From NCBI RefSeq assembly GCF_000243135.2, contig NC_019903.1, forward strand, positions 348,001-412,000: a DNA stretch of 64,000 bases, given 5' to 3'. The position numbers and the translations under genes are program-made. The DNA is from Desulfitobacterium dichloroeliminans LMG P-21439 (lineage in GTDB: Bacteria > Bacillota > Desulfitobacteriia > Desulfitobacteriales > Desulfitobacteriaceae). The notes beneath the pieces were generated by a model. It saw nothing but the letters and a program-made list of their open reading frames with translations. It made no database searches and was not told the origin of the DNA. This document shows positions 25,445-33,737 of this stretch, piece by piece. How positions within the stretch are numbered: the stretch's first letter is position 1; each line of letters opens with the position of its first letter.

Positions 25445-26166
25445 AGGACATCAATCCGAAGCTGAATAAAAGAAGCAAATGGAAAAGCAATCTATTGACG
25501 GCAGGTGTCTACTTCGGTGTGCTGGTCCTCATGGCCCTCTTCGCAGCTTTTCTGAATCAAAGTGAAGGCTTTCAATCACCCAATGCAAAAGGTAAGGAGC
25601 TCTTAGCAGAAGCACCCAGTGATTGGTCAGCGGGTGGGTGGGAATATGATCTTCCCGAGGGTGGGCGCTTCGAGGAGCAAGATGGGGTATATAAGAACGG
25701 TACGTTGACCTATAAGGTAGAAGAAGTAAATGCACCACAATTAAAAATTAGTAAGATAGGCTATACGGGCTATGAGCAAATCTATCTAGAGCGCAAAGCC
25801 AGTGCCGATGGTATCATCGAAGTCAATACCTATGTTGCGCCTCATTATGTCAGGACCGTTGATGGCAGATCCATTGATTTCACCAAGCTGGTTGCCCCGC
25901 CTAGGATATCCTTAGAGGAGGGGACACTTAAGATCGAAGCTTCGGCAACAGACCCCTCCCTTGACCGGCAAAAGATCGTGTTTAAGAATTTTAATGACAA
26001 TTTTACCGTGAGTCAGTTCCAACCCGAGCTAAGAAATCCCCACGAAAGCAGCGCGATGCATATGGGCGCAGGAGGGATTCTGATTCGAATTCCCTCAGAC
26101 TTGGAAATCTTCGATGAAGATGCCAGCCAATTCTCCTGGGTAATAGAATCCCCTTCTCATCAATAG
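25441..26166 (+). CDS. Membrane-anchored protein of the GntR/ABC operon
   Basis: 241 residues. A single N-terminal membrane segment (about 15-37) follows a basic start; the rest is an external beta-rich domain with no motif I recognise. It ends the operon, overlapping the permease gene by four bases. Its place suggests an accessory that helps the transporter sense or deliver its substrate at the outer face of the membrane. Confidence 0.8.
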   Translation: MKDINPKLNKRSKWKSNLLTAGVYFGVLVLMALFAAFLNQSEGFQSPNAKGKELLAEAPSDWSAGGWEYDLPEGGRFEEQDGVYKNGTLTYKVEEVNAPQLKISKIGYTGYEQIYLERKASADGIIEVNTYVAPHYVRTVDGRSIDFTKLVAPPRISLEEGTLKIEASATDPSLDRQKIVFKNFNDNFTVSQFQPELRNPHESSAMHMGAGGILIRIPSDLEIFDEDASQFSWVIESPSHQ

Positions 26167-26181
26167 AATATCTATTTAAAC

Positions 26182-26214
26182 AAAAAATAGATGTCGATAA
26201 GGCATCTATTTTTT
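26182..26214 (+). terminator. Terminator of the GntR/ABC operon
   Basis: AAAAAATAGATG (26182-26193) pairs perfectly with CATCTATTTTTT (26203-26214), giving a T-run at the 3' side. Confidence 0.9.
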
Positions 26215-26248
26215 AATGTTATTTTTTATCACTATATTTTTGGTCCTC

Positions 26249-26277
26249 TTGGAGAAAAATAGTATGAATCATATAAA
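26249..26277 (+). promoter_or_regulatory. Probable promoter of the FtsX-type permease gene
   Basis: TTGGAG (26249-26254), 17-base spacer, TATAAA (26272-26277), 15 bases before ATG 26292. The ribosome site AAAGGAGGGG follows the -10 at once, so the leader is very short. Confidence 0.5.
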
Positions 26278-26291
26278 AGGAGGGGTGATGG

Positions 26292-27464
26292 ATGCTGCTG
26301 GAAAGTATCAAGATGTCTTATGAAAACATTATTAGAAATAAACTGCGTTCTTTTTTGACTATGCTAGGAATTGTCATCGGAGTTGCTTCGATCATTGCGT
26401 TGATTACTATTGTACAGGGAGCAACTAACAGTATCAGCAATCAGGTCACGGAGCTGGGTGCAAACAAAGTCACCGTCAACGTCATGGGTACTCCGCTAAA
26501 ACAGGGACTAAATGATGAAGATTTAAAGAGCATTTCCCAAGTCGGAAATATTAGCGGGGTATCACCAACGATCTCAGGAAGGACTGGAATTATCTCTAAC
26601 GGAAAGGTCCTGGAGAATGTAACCATTCAGGGTAAAAACGAGGTTTATTTTAAAACGGATGCAAGCCTGCTGCAAAGTGGCAGGCCCATTAATGTTTTGG
26701 ATTTAGAGAGTAAAAATCAAGTTGCGGTTCTCGGTAGTGATATTGTCGAGAAACTTTATTATGGGGTTAATCCTCTGGGTCAAGAGCTGGTTGTGAACGG
26801 GACGACCTATACGGTGATTGGCACCTTAGAGGCTTCCAGTGGATTTAGCTTGGGGTCCAATAATGACTCCGTGGTCATCCCCTATACCACGGCTTTGCGC
26901 AGTTTAGGGGTCAAGAGTATTTCTAGTTTAGATGTTTTCCTGAAAGATACCACCCTCGCTGATGATACCGTCACGGAAATCAAGGGGGTACTTAATCCAG
27001 CCTTTAACTATAAGGAGAATGCTTACACCATCTTTAATATGGGAGATATGATTGAATCCTTCCAAACGATGATGGCCATGATGTCCATGCTCTTGGCCGG
27101 AATCGCTGCGATATCCTTGGTGGTGGGGGGCATCGGTATTATGAATATGATGCTGGTATCTATCACGGAACGAACGATGGAAATCGGCTTGCGCAAGGCT
27201 TTAGGAGCCACACCCAACCGAATTCAGCTTCAGTTTGTGATCGAATCCATATTCCTTTCCATTGTGGGTGGCATGATTGGCTTAATACTGGGGGCCCTCA
27301 TTGCCTATGTTGCATCTATTTTTATTGGTACAGAATTCTCCATTTCAATTTCCACCATTCTACTGGCGGTAGGCTTTTCTGGATTAGTGGGCATTGTCTT
27401 TGGTTATGCCCCAGCGAGGAAAGCAAGTCAGCTGAATCCGATCGATGCCCTGCGTAGCTTATAA
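26292..27464 (+). CDS. MacB/FtsX-family ABC permease
   Basis: 390 residues. An N-terminal membrane segment (LTMLGIVIGVASIIALITI), a 200-residue external MacB-PCD domain, then three membrane segments (AGIAAISLVVGGIGIMNMM onward), ending PARKASQLNPIDALRS, the standard FtsX close. ATG could be 26292 or a few codons later. No ATPase or membrane-fusion gene adjoins it, which is unusual: the partner must be encoded elsewhere. It has its own promoter and terminator. Confidence 0.9.
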   Translation: MLLESIKMSYENIIRNKLRSFLTMLGIVIGVASIIALITIVQGATNSISNQVTELGANKVTVNVMGTPLKQGLNDEDLKSISQVGNISGVSPTISGRTGIISNGKVLENVTIQGKNEVYFKTDASLLQSGRPINVLDLESKNQVAVLGSDIVEKLYYGVNPLGQELVVNGTTYTVIGTLEASSGFSLGSNNDSVVIPYTTALRSLGVKSISSLDVFLKDTTLADDTVTEIKGVLNPAFNYKENAYTIFNMGDMIESFQTMMAMMSMLLAGIAAISLVVGGIGIMNMMLVSITERTMEIGLRKALGATPNRIQLQFVIESIFLSIVGGMIGLILGALIAYVASIFIGTEFSISISTILLAVGFSGLVGIVFGYAPARKASQLNPIDALRSL

Positions 27465-27544
27465 GGATAGGCGTCCATACCAATCGTGCTGCTGGCGGGA
27501 TAATAAGGCTGCTTATTTCTACTATTATATTTCCCGACCTACAA

Positions 27545-27581
27545 AAGACGACTCAAAATTCATCTGATTTTGAGTCGTCTT
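27545..27581 (+). terminator. Strong hairpin after the FtsX-type gene, probably a terminator
   Basis: AAGACGACTCAAAAT (27545-27559) and its exact complement (27567-27581) around a seven-base loop. Only a weak T content follows, so efficiency is uncertain. Confidence 0.7.
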
Positions 27582-27665
27582 CTCGTTAAATCCATAGGGG
27601 TAGGGGGGCTATTTGCTTTAGTACATCTGACGGACCATCTCGGGTCGCACCCTATCAATTGGTCC

Positions 27666-27935
27666 TTACTGCGGTTTTTTCATTTCTATCACCAAGTTGT
27701 GGGATTTGCTCTGGGCGGTTATGGTGATATCCTCTTCGAGGATTTCAAGGGCGTCCCTTTCCTCAAGGTGTACATCAATAACGACGGAGGAACCCTCGAT
27801 TTGGACTAAATAAGCCTGTCTGCTTTTGGCTACTGGAAAATCGATTTTTCCGCCAGCATCCAGTTCAACCACATAGAAGTTAACATCTTGGTTAATCTCT
27901 ATGGGGGTGTTTCCTTCTTTACTGGAGAGATGTCA
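27666..27935 (-). pseudogene. C-terminal remnant of a pirin-family gene
   Basis: The leftward frame reads about 85 residues, including IEINQDVNFYVVELDAGG, AYLVQIEGSSVVIDV and ITAQSKSHNLVIEM, the pattern of the C-terminal cupin of pirin/YhhW proteins. A TGA stops the frame upstream near 27932 and nothing pirin-like lies beyond it, so the N-terminal two thirds are lost. No ribosome site precedes the possible GTG start at 27872. Confidence 0.65.
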
Positions 27936-28099
27936 AGATAAATTTAGAATGTTTATAAACAATTGAATCGGCGACCTGTTTATAAGGTTTATTACGTATT
28001 CGAATGACCGCACCCTGCCGTTACGGTGGCATTATTTCAATGAGGTTCTCTCTGAAGAATAATACTCCTGCCATATTGAATTAATCTAGAATATATATT
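27936..28099. other. Spacer with no supported gene
   Basis: Between the pirin remnant and the BASS-gene operator. Short open stretches exist, but none has a ribosome site or recognisable product. Confidence 0.4.
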
Positions 28100-28122
28100 A
28101 TTATACCCCTAGGGGGTATAAT
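28100..28122 (+). promoter_or_regulatory. CsoR-family-like operator overlapping a -10 box
   Basis: ATTATACCCC-TAG-GGGGTATAAT is a perfect 10-bp-arm palindrome. Its core TACCCC...GGGGTA matches the operators of CsoR/CstR/FrmR-type regulators. The right arm ends in a perfect TATAAT (28117-28122), so binding would shut the promoter of the gene at 28216. No CsoR-family gene lies in this window. Confidence 0.7.
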
Positions 28123-28215
28123 GTTCTCATCTAGAAGCAAGTAAAAAAATAAGTTAAGTAAAAGAAAAGAGTTATGTAAATAAAAAGTAAAAGACTAGAG
28201 GAGGAAGGATTAAGA

Positions 28216-29208
28216 ATGAGTACAAATGAACCTAGCTTACTAAAAAGATGGTTCTTTTGGCCATCAGAGAACATCGCTTTAGCTATTCCAATGATGCTGA
28301 TACTTGGGTTTTTGATAGGGATATGGGTGGATACAAGCCTCCTCAAACAATTCGTGCTGCCTATTACCATGTTCATGATCTATCCGACAATGATAGGATT
28401 TAAGGGTAAAGAAGTTTTCAATTTGTCTCATGGTAAACTTTTTCTAACTGTCATGGGGTTAAATTTCTTAGTTATTCCCGGGGTCGCGTATTTGCTGGGA
28501 ACGGGATTCCTGTTAGAAGACCCCCAGCTTTTTGCAGGTCTTGCAATTACCGCATTGCTACCGACGAGTAATATGACCATTGCCTTTACTATGCTGGCAA
28601 AAGGGAATGTGCCTGCAGCTATTCAATTCACTACTTCAGGATTACTTCTTGGCTCGGTTCTGGCTCCGGGATATCTCTATCTTATGGTAGGCAAGTATGT
28701 CCCCGTCGATGTTCTCCTAACCCTTAAAACGATTGCCTTAGTCATTTTAATTCCCTTGATTTTTGGAATGCTAACGTATAAATATCTCATGAAGCGATAC
28801 ACTCAGGAGCATTTTCAAAAGCAGATTAAACCCTTTTTGCCTGCTTCAAGTACATGGGGGATGCTGCTGATTATTTTTATCAGTATGAGTATGAACGCGA
28901 AACGAATTGCTCAACATCTCGATATTTTTATGATGGCTTTGGGTGTTCAGCTAGTGTTCTATGCAATCAACTATCTCTTGGCGATACTCATCGGACGAAG
29001 ATTCTTCAACGAGAAAGAGGCCTTAACCTTAGTGTTTTCTACCGTTCTTCGCAACCTTTCTATTTCGATTGGCTTAGCAGCGACGGCCTTTGGGTCGAAT
29101 GCAGCGTTAATGGTTTCTCTCGCCTTTTTAATTCAAGGGCAAGTGGCCGCCTGGTTTATAAAATTGAACGAGAAATATGGTCTCTTAAAAAAGAGGTGCG
29201 TCGATTAA
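28216..29208 (+). CDS. BASS-superfamily (bile acid:sodium symporter/ArsB-ACR3-like) membrane transporter
   Basis: 330 residues with about ten hydrophobic segments. The TPLLPTSNM-like segment LLPTSNMTIAFTMLAKGN resembles the crossover region of BASS and ACR3 proteins, and SISIGLAATAFGSNAAL the second. ACR3 arsenite pumps carry a conserved Cys in helix 4 that I do not see, so arsenite export is not supported. AGAGGAGGAAGG precedes ATG 28216. Control by a CsoR-like operator hints at a metal, sulfide/persulfide or electrophile signal. A serpin fragment begins 13 bases after its stop. Confidence 0.85.
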   Translation: MSTNEPSLLKRWFFWPSENIALAIPMMLILGFLIGIWVDTSLLKQFVLPITMFMIYPTMIGFKGKEVFNLSHGKLFLTVMGLNFLVIPGVAYLLGTGFLLEDPQLFAGLAITALLPTSNMTIAFTMLAKGNVPAAIQFTTSGLLLGSVLAPGYLYLMVGKYVPVDVLLTLKTIALVILIPLIFGMLTYKYLMKRYTQEHFQKQIKPFLPASSTWGMLLIIFISMSMNAKRIAQHLDIFMMALGVQLVFYAINYLLAILIGRRFFNEKEALTLVFSTVLRNLSISIGLAATAFGSNAALMVSLAFLIQGQVAAWFIKLNEKYGLLKKRCVD

Positions 29209-29220
29209 AGCAGCAAAGGA

Positions 29221-29366
29221 ATGACTTTAAATGGTGCCGAGGGAGCGTCCAAGGATGCTTATGCTCAAGGCGTCTAAAAGAAGTGAATAACATTCAGCTC
29301 TCCTTGCCGAAGCTTTAGAGCAGTTATGAGGATGAAGTGAAGGATGAATGCGATTGGCCTTTGTAA
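29221..29366 (+). pseudogene. Decayed serpin gene fragment
   Basis: Two stretches match the intact serpin gene at 35351: 29221-29274 matches 35618-35669 (ATGACTTTAAATGGTGCCGA shared), and about 29285-29366 matches 36264-36356 (CATTCAGCTCTCCTTGCCGA shared). About 590 bases between them are missing, and stops (TAA, TAG) break the frame. This is a partial, internally deleted copy or relic. Confidence 0.85.
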
Positions 29367-29383
29367 AAACATCCATAAGGTTT

Positions 29384-29439
29384 AATGCAGAACCCCCGTG
29401 TAAAAGTGGTAATTAACATGGAGGCTCTGCATTTTTTGT
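29384..29439 (+). terminator. Probable terminator between the converging genes
   Basis: AATGCAGA (29384-29391) pairs with TCTGCATT (29426-29433) and runs into six T in the rightward direction, suiting the BASS gene. The flavoprotein gene arrives from the right at 29444. Confidence 0.6.
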
Positions 29440-29443
29440 TGAA

Positions 29444-31066
29444 TTATTTCTTAGCTAACTCTTCCCAAGGAGTCTCGTTGACGGCATTGTCTGCTGCGAG
29501 CTGACCGGAAGTGACGCATTCGCAGATGTTCCATCCGCCGCCGCTGTACAGGAAGCCCAGAATGGAGCCCATTTCGCCAGTACCGTAGAGGTGTGGGATT
29601 TCGGTACCATCCGGACGAACGATTTGGCTTTTCGCATTGCGGCGTGGGCCACCAAAGGTATTGACACCACCGGGATACAGTTTCAGTGCATAGTAGGGTG
29701 CTTTTGTGATTGCTTTCAGGGTTGCAGTGCTGCGGCCAAAATCGGGATCTTTACCAGCTTCAACATATTTATTATAGGTGGCAAGAGTTTCGGCAAGGAC
29801 TGCGGGATCCATGCGGCTGCCAACATCTGGATCAGCCGCCATCTTTCCGGCAAGCTCCTCAATGGTATCGCCCTTCAAAATCCAGCCCTTCTCGATTTCG
29901 GCACTATTATCTTTGCTCCACTGGTATTGGCCGATTTTTAGTAAACCCATGGATGTACCAACAACAGTGCCAGCATCGACTGCACTCTGATCAAAGAGAG
30001 AGAAGCAGGGGGCATTCGGAAAATCGCAAAGATCGGTGCTGAAGACAAAGCTTTCAAGTACAGCAGAATGAGACTTCCAGTTCTCACGCATAAAGCGTTT
30101 GCCGTACTTGTTGACCAGAAAGGAGGGAGTAGGAGTGCCGCCCATAACGCCGTGACCAAGTTCATCGATGAAGGGAATCAATCGACCACCTATTAAGTAC
30201 ATATGCCAAAGATCTGCACCGGCTATCTGTGCCATCCTAATGCCGTCCCCAGTATTGCCGGGGTTGGCATAGAAGCGTACAGGTTTGCAATATACATACT
30301 GATTAAGCATCTCGAAATCATACTCGAAGCCACCAGTTGAAAGGATAACGGCTTTGGTGGCCTTGATATAGATATCTTGACCATTTTGTGTGGCAACAAC
30401 GCCCACGACTTTGCCGTCGTAATCTTGGATAAGGTTCTTTGCAGGTGTTTCGAATACTACTTGAATATTGCGGTCTTTACAGGCCTTGTCGATTACTTCC
30501 CACATCTCCAAGCCCCTATTGGCAAACATGTACTGGTCATAGGTGCGAGCGGACGGGAGAAGTTCCTCAGGATATTCGCTGGTTTTGTCGCCGTTATTTC
30601 GCGGATTGCCACCGAGGCTTTTAAGATAATCGGCAGTCCTGGTAGCGTATTTAGCCCAGGACTTTATTACGTCATCAGGAGTGCGGCCGAAGGAAGTCTC
30701 GGTGAGGTAATCAATGGCTCCCTGTTCGGTTTTGAAGGACATCATAGCTGATGCTGACATCCGAAAAGAGTTGGTTTGATGGATTGGACCTCCTTCGATA
30801 TCTTGCTTCTGCTTCTCAATAATCAGTACCTTTGCGCCATTATCGGTAGCTCTGATTGCAGTGATGGCACCGGAACCACCATATCCACAGACGAGTATCT
30901 CGGTTTCGTAATCCCATTTAGGAGGCATCCAATCGGGAACAGAGGTTTCCTTCGAGGCGCTGCTAGACGTAGCGTTGCTACAACCAACAAGTCCTGCAGT
31001 CATGACAGCGGTTGCACCCAGTGCAGCGTTCCTAATAAATTCTTTACGAGTCATGTTTGTACTCAT
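29444..31066 (-). CDS. Exported fumarate-reductase-like flavoprotein (FAD_binding_2)
   Basis: 540 residues. The N-terminus TRKEFIRNAA plus a hydrophobic run ending LVGC looks like a Tat-type signal with an RK pair and a lipobox (Cys near residue 29), so the protein is probably a lipoprotein outside the membrane. Next comes an FAD site (VCGYGGSGAITAIRA, then VLIIEKQ), and the C-terminal GTGEMGS and LYSGGGWNICECVTSG typical of FAD_binding_2 reductases acting on fumarate, urocanate, acrylates or similar enoates. It lacks its own heme or FMN domain, so electrons come from another carrier. It is divergent from an AraC-type membrane regulator, its likely controller. Confidence 0.9.
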   Translation of the reverse strand: MSTNMTRKEFIRNAALGATAVMTAGLVGCSNATSSSASKETSVPDWMPPKWDYETEILVCGYGGSGAITAIRATDNGAKVLIIEKQKQDIEGGPIHQTNSFRMSASAMMSFKTEQGAIDYLTETSFGRTPDDVIKSWAKYATRTADYLKSLGGNPRNNGDKTSEYPEELLPSARTYDQYMFANRGLEMWEVIDKACKDRNIQVVFETPAKNLIQDYDGKVVGVVATQNGQDIYIKATKAVILSTGGFEYDFEMLNQYVYCKPVRFYANPGNTGDGIRMAQIAGADLWHMYLIGGRLIPFIDELGHGVMGGTPTPSFLVNKYGKRFMRENWKSHSAVLESFVFSTDLCDFPNAPCFSLFDQSAVDAGTVVGTSMGLLKIGQYQWSKDNSAEIEKGWILKGDTIEELAGKMAADPDVGSRMDPAVLAETLATYNKYVEAGKDPDFGRSTATLKAITKAPYYALKLYPGGVNTFGGPRRNAKSQIVRPDGTEIPHLYGTGEMGSILGFLYSGGGWNICECVTSGQLAADNAVNETPWEELAKK

Positions 31067-31276
31067 TGCTTAGTAGTCTCCTTTCTATTTTAACCAAATC
31101 GAAAGTTTTCACTTTCACATTCATTTAATCTTAGATACAATAAAGAGAAAAGACACAAAAATTTCACAATTTTGATTATTTCATTATGAAGACAGATTCT
31201 CAAGGGTAAAATGGGCCGAGCTGAAAAATTGTTAATAGGTGAATAAATGCAAGTACTAAGTTAGGTGGCTAAACTG

Positions 31277-33508
31277 ATGAGAATAAATATATATGGAAAG
31301 CTGCATAAAGGGAAGTCCTTTTATACTCTTCTTGTGCTGTTGATAGCATTCATCGTGATACCTGTGCTAGCGGCGCTGATTGTTAGTCTTAATGCGTTGC
31401 AACATGCCGGGATAGCAGAACAAGCCACACTTTCCGTTGCACTTGAGTCGCAGATTCAGTATTCGCAAACCATAAGTCCTGCCCGTGGACTTTCCGTCCA
31501 GGTAAGAGCGTTGAAAAACGAGTATGTGCTTCTCTCAAAGCTGGGAGAACTAAATACATTGAACTATAGCCCCGATGTAGGACGTGCCGAACAACTTTTG
31601 ACTTCTCTGAAAGCTGCCGATCCTTCTGATTTACGCAGTTGGTATCTTTATTTCGAGAATAGCGACTATCTGATGGGAACAGAAAAAAAGAGCATGGATG
31701 CCCGCAACTATGCCAATCCTATCGTATTCGAGGCAATCGAAGGGATAAAGGCATCGGATATTGACTATTCTTACAACCGATACATTACAGACAAAAATGG
31801 TGATCACCACGCAACCTTCGTTTCTGCTATTACGCCGGAGGTCCATTTCCTGCACGTACGCTCCTACGGTCCCAAAGGACGGCCTAATTCATATCTTTCG
31901 GATGATCTTACGAAGTTATTGCCCGACTATGAAGTAACCTATTATGACATCTTTGGGAACAGTCTGCCGGTTACGGAAAAGCAGACGTTGAGTCAGTTAT
32001 ACGACTACAATTTGCTGGAAAATGAAGATAAGGGAACCTTTTCCTTTGTACATAATGGGCACAGTTATCTATGTTATTACCTCTATAATGCAGACAATCA
32101 TACCAAGTTTGTGCTTTATACCAGGGATGTGATCGACGAATCGCAGCGTATGGCAATCTTATTTCTTTGTATCGGTGCATTCTGCGTGTTGGTTATATGT
32201 TTTACTTTTGCCCTGCTTTTCGTGAAAAGAACATATAATCCCCTTGATGCTCTGATATCACGACTACCACATAATAACAGCGGCGTGATAAGGGATGACT
32301 ACCGTATTCTTGCCGATGCACTCGATTCAATGGACACTAAAATAAAAACGCAAAATCTAACGATATCCAGAAATTGTATATTGCGCTTGCTGAAAGGGCA
32401 AAGCATTGAAGGCTATGAAGATTGTTTGCCTGATATGTTGATCAATGACAACGGAAGCACCTTGGCGGTGGCGGCTATCCGTATTGACACAGCTGAAAAG
32501 GGTGAATTTCCGGAGGAAAGCGATTTCGAGGGTAAAGTAATGGATGAATTCTATCGGGTAGGCTACGATGCTCTCCAACCCACTTGGGAGGACGATCTTC
32601 TTTATCTTGTTTTTAGACTTGATGAAAAGGATTGCAATGACCTAACTTCCGAGTTTCTTAAGCTACAAGCAAAAGTGAAATATAGCATTTCCGTCTATAT
32701 CAGCAAACCCCATCAATCCGTCCGGCAATTACGTCGTAGCTACAGTGAGGTCAAGGCTGTGGCGGAATACTGCACACTCCTAGAGAGATATGGTACTATC
32801 CAGCGCTACGATGAGATACAAGATATCCTACACGAGAAAAAATCCACGGTCCCAAATTTATTACAACTACAAAGACTGTCCGACTATACCGTAGCACTTT
32901 CGCTCAAAAATACTTTGAATCAGTACGATCTGATACTTTATCAATTTTCGGAGCGTGCAGGACGATCTTTAGAAAAAGAAGATATAGAATTCTCCGTTCT
33001 GGTCGATACGATTGCATTAGCATTTTATGATATAGCCCTGCCGGGCGACATCCGTAAGGAAATCATTCATGGCTACGTTGAACAGATCAAGGAAGCACAA
33101 AACTCTAAGCAACTGCGTGAATTGCTGAAAACCTGTCTGGATAAATTCTGCAAATTAGGCGATAATCGGAATTCTGACTCACGCTTTGAGCAGATTAAGG
33201 CATTCATAAAAGAGAACTTCCAGGATCCTAACCTCAGTTCAGCCTCGGTCGCAGATCGTTTTGGCACAAGCCCGTCCAACATTACCAGGATGTTCAAAAA
33301 GTATAATCAGACTGGCTTTTTGGAATATGTGCATCATCTAAGAGTAACAAAAGCGACACAATTGCTGAAAGAAACGGACCTGCCAGTCGCTGAAATTGCA
33401 ACGAGAGTAGGCTATACGAACGTCATTACCATGTCTCGTGTGTTCAAATCCTACGCCCACTCTACACCTGGAATGGTTCGAAAACTGCATTCTTCAGACA
33501 ATGAATAG
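31277..33508 (+). CDS. Membrane-bound AraC-family transcription regulator
   Basis: About 743 residues. A first membrane segment (about 15-40), an external sensor region of some 250 residues, a second membrane segment (AILFLCIGAFCVLVICFTFAL), a long cytoplasmic linker, and a C-terminal AraC double helix-turn-helix (SSASVADRFGTSPSNITRMF, then AEIATRVGYTNVITMSRVFK). ATG 31277 is preferred over GTG 31265 because AGGTGG stands eight bases before it. The plan suggests it senses an external compound and switches on the divergent flavoprotein gene; promoters for both must lie in 31067-31276. Confidence 0.9.
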   Translation: MRINIYGKLHKGKSFYTLLVLLIAFIVIPVLAALIVSLNALQHAGIAEQATLSVALESQIQYSQTISPARGLSVQVRALKNEYVLLSKLGELNTLNYSPDVGRAEQLLTSLKAADPSDLRSWYLYFENSDYLMGTEKKSMDARNYANPIVFEAIEGIKASDIDYSYNRYITDKNGDHHATFVSAITPEVHFLHVRSYGPKGRPNSYLSDDLTKLLPDYEVTYYDIFGNSLPVTEKQTLSQLYDYNLLENEDKGTFSFVHNGHSYLCYYLYNADNHTKFVLYTRDVIDESQRMAILFLCIGAFCVLVICFTFALLFVKRTYNPLDALISRLPHNNSGVIRDDYRILADALDSMDTKIKTQNLTISRNCILRLLKGQSIEGYEDCLPDMLINDNGSTLAVAAIRIDTAEKGEFPEESDFEGKVMDEFYRVGYDALQPTWEDDLLYLVFRLDEKDCNDLTSEFLKLQAKVKYSISVYISKPHQSVRQLRRSYSEVKAVAEYCTLLERYGTIQRYDEIQDILHEKKSTVPNLLQLQRLSDYTVALSLKNTLNQYDLILYQFSERAGRSLEKEDIEFSVLVDTIALAFYDIALPGDIRKEIIHGYVEQIKEAQNSKQLRELLKTCLDKFCKLGDNRNSDSRFEQIKAFIKENFQDPNLSSASVADRFGTSPSNITRMFKKYNQTGFLEYVHHLRVTKATQLLKETDLPVAEIATRVGYTNVITMSRVFKSYAHSTPGMVRKLHSSDNE

Positions 33509-33531
33509 TCATATTTTCCACCACTCCTCAT

Positions 33532-33590
33532 AAAGGGCATAATCAAAATGAAAACTTGAATTTCGTTTTGATTATGCCCTTTTTTTTTCC
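33532..33590 (+). terminator. Terminator of the AraC-type gene
   Basis: A perfect 17-bp stem: AAAGGGCATAATCAAAA (33532-33548) with its complement at 33566-33582, then a long T-run. Confidence 0.92.
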
Positions 33591-33737
33591 TAACTTTCAC
33601 CGTAAAAAACTAATTACCGCCTCATGAACTCCTTTGTGTTACGGAATAATGTCATAATTGATTAAAACTAATGACAAAGTCTTGCCACATTCACTCCCTA
33701 TAATAATGAACATAAGTACAAAAGTTTAATTGAGGGA

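Noticed and set aside
27570-27809. Rightward 79-residue frame over the pirin remnant
   Set aside because: It is the opposite strand of the recognisable pirin C-terminus and has no ribosome site.
28216-29208. ACR3 arsenite efflux pump
   Set aside because: The conserved helix-4 cysteine of ACR3 is not seen, and no arsR or arsC gene adjoins; the call is kept at BASS-superfamily level.
28854-29318. Rightward 154-residue frame across the end of the BASS gene
   Set aside because: It lies in another frame of the BASS gene and runs into the serpin relic; the product has no protein-like pattern.
33658-33671. FNR/CprK-like box TTGATTAAAACTAA upstream of the polyferredoxin gene
   Set aside because: The right half does not match either consensus, and its distance from the TATAAT at 33699 is not a standard activator position.
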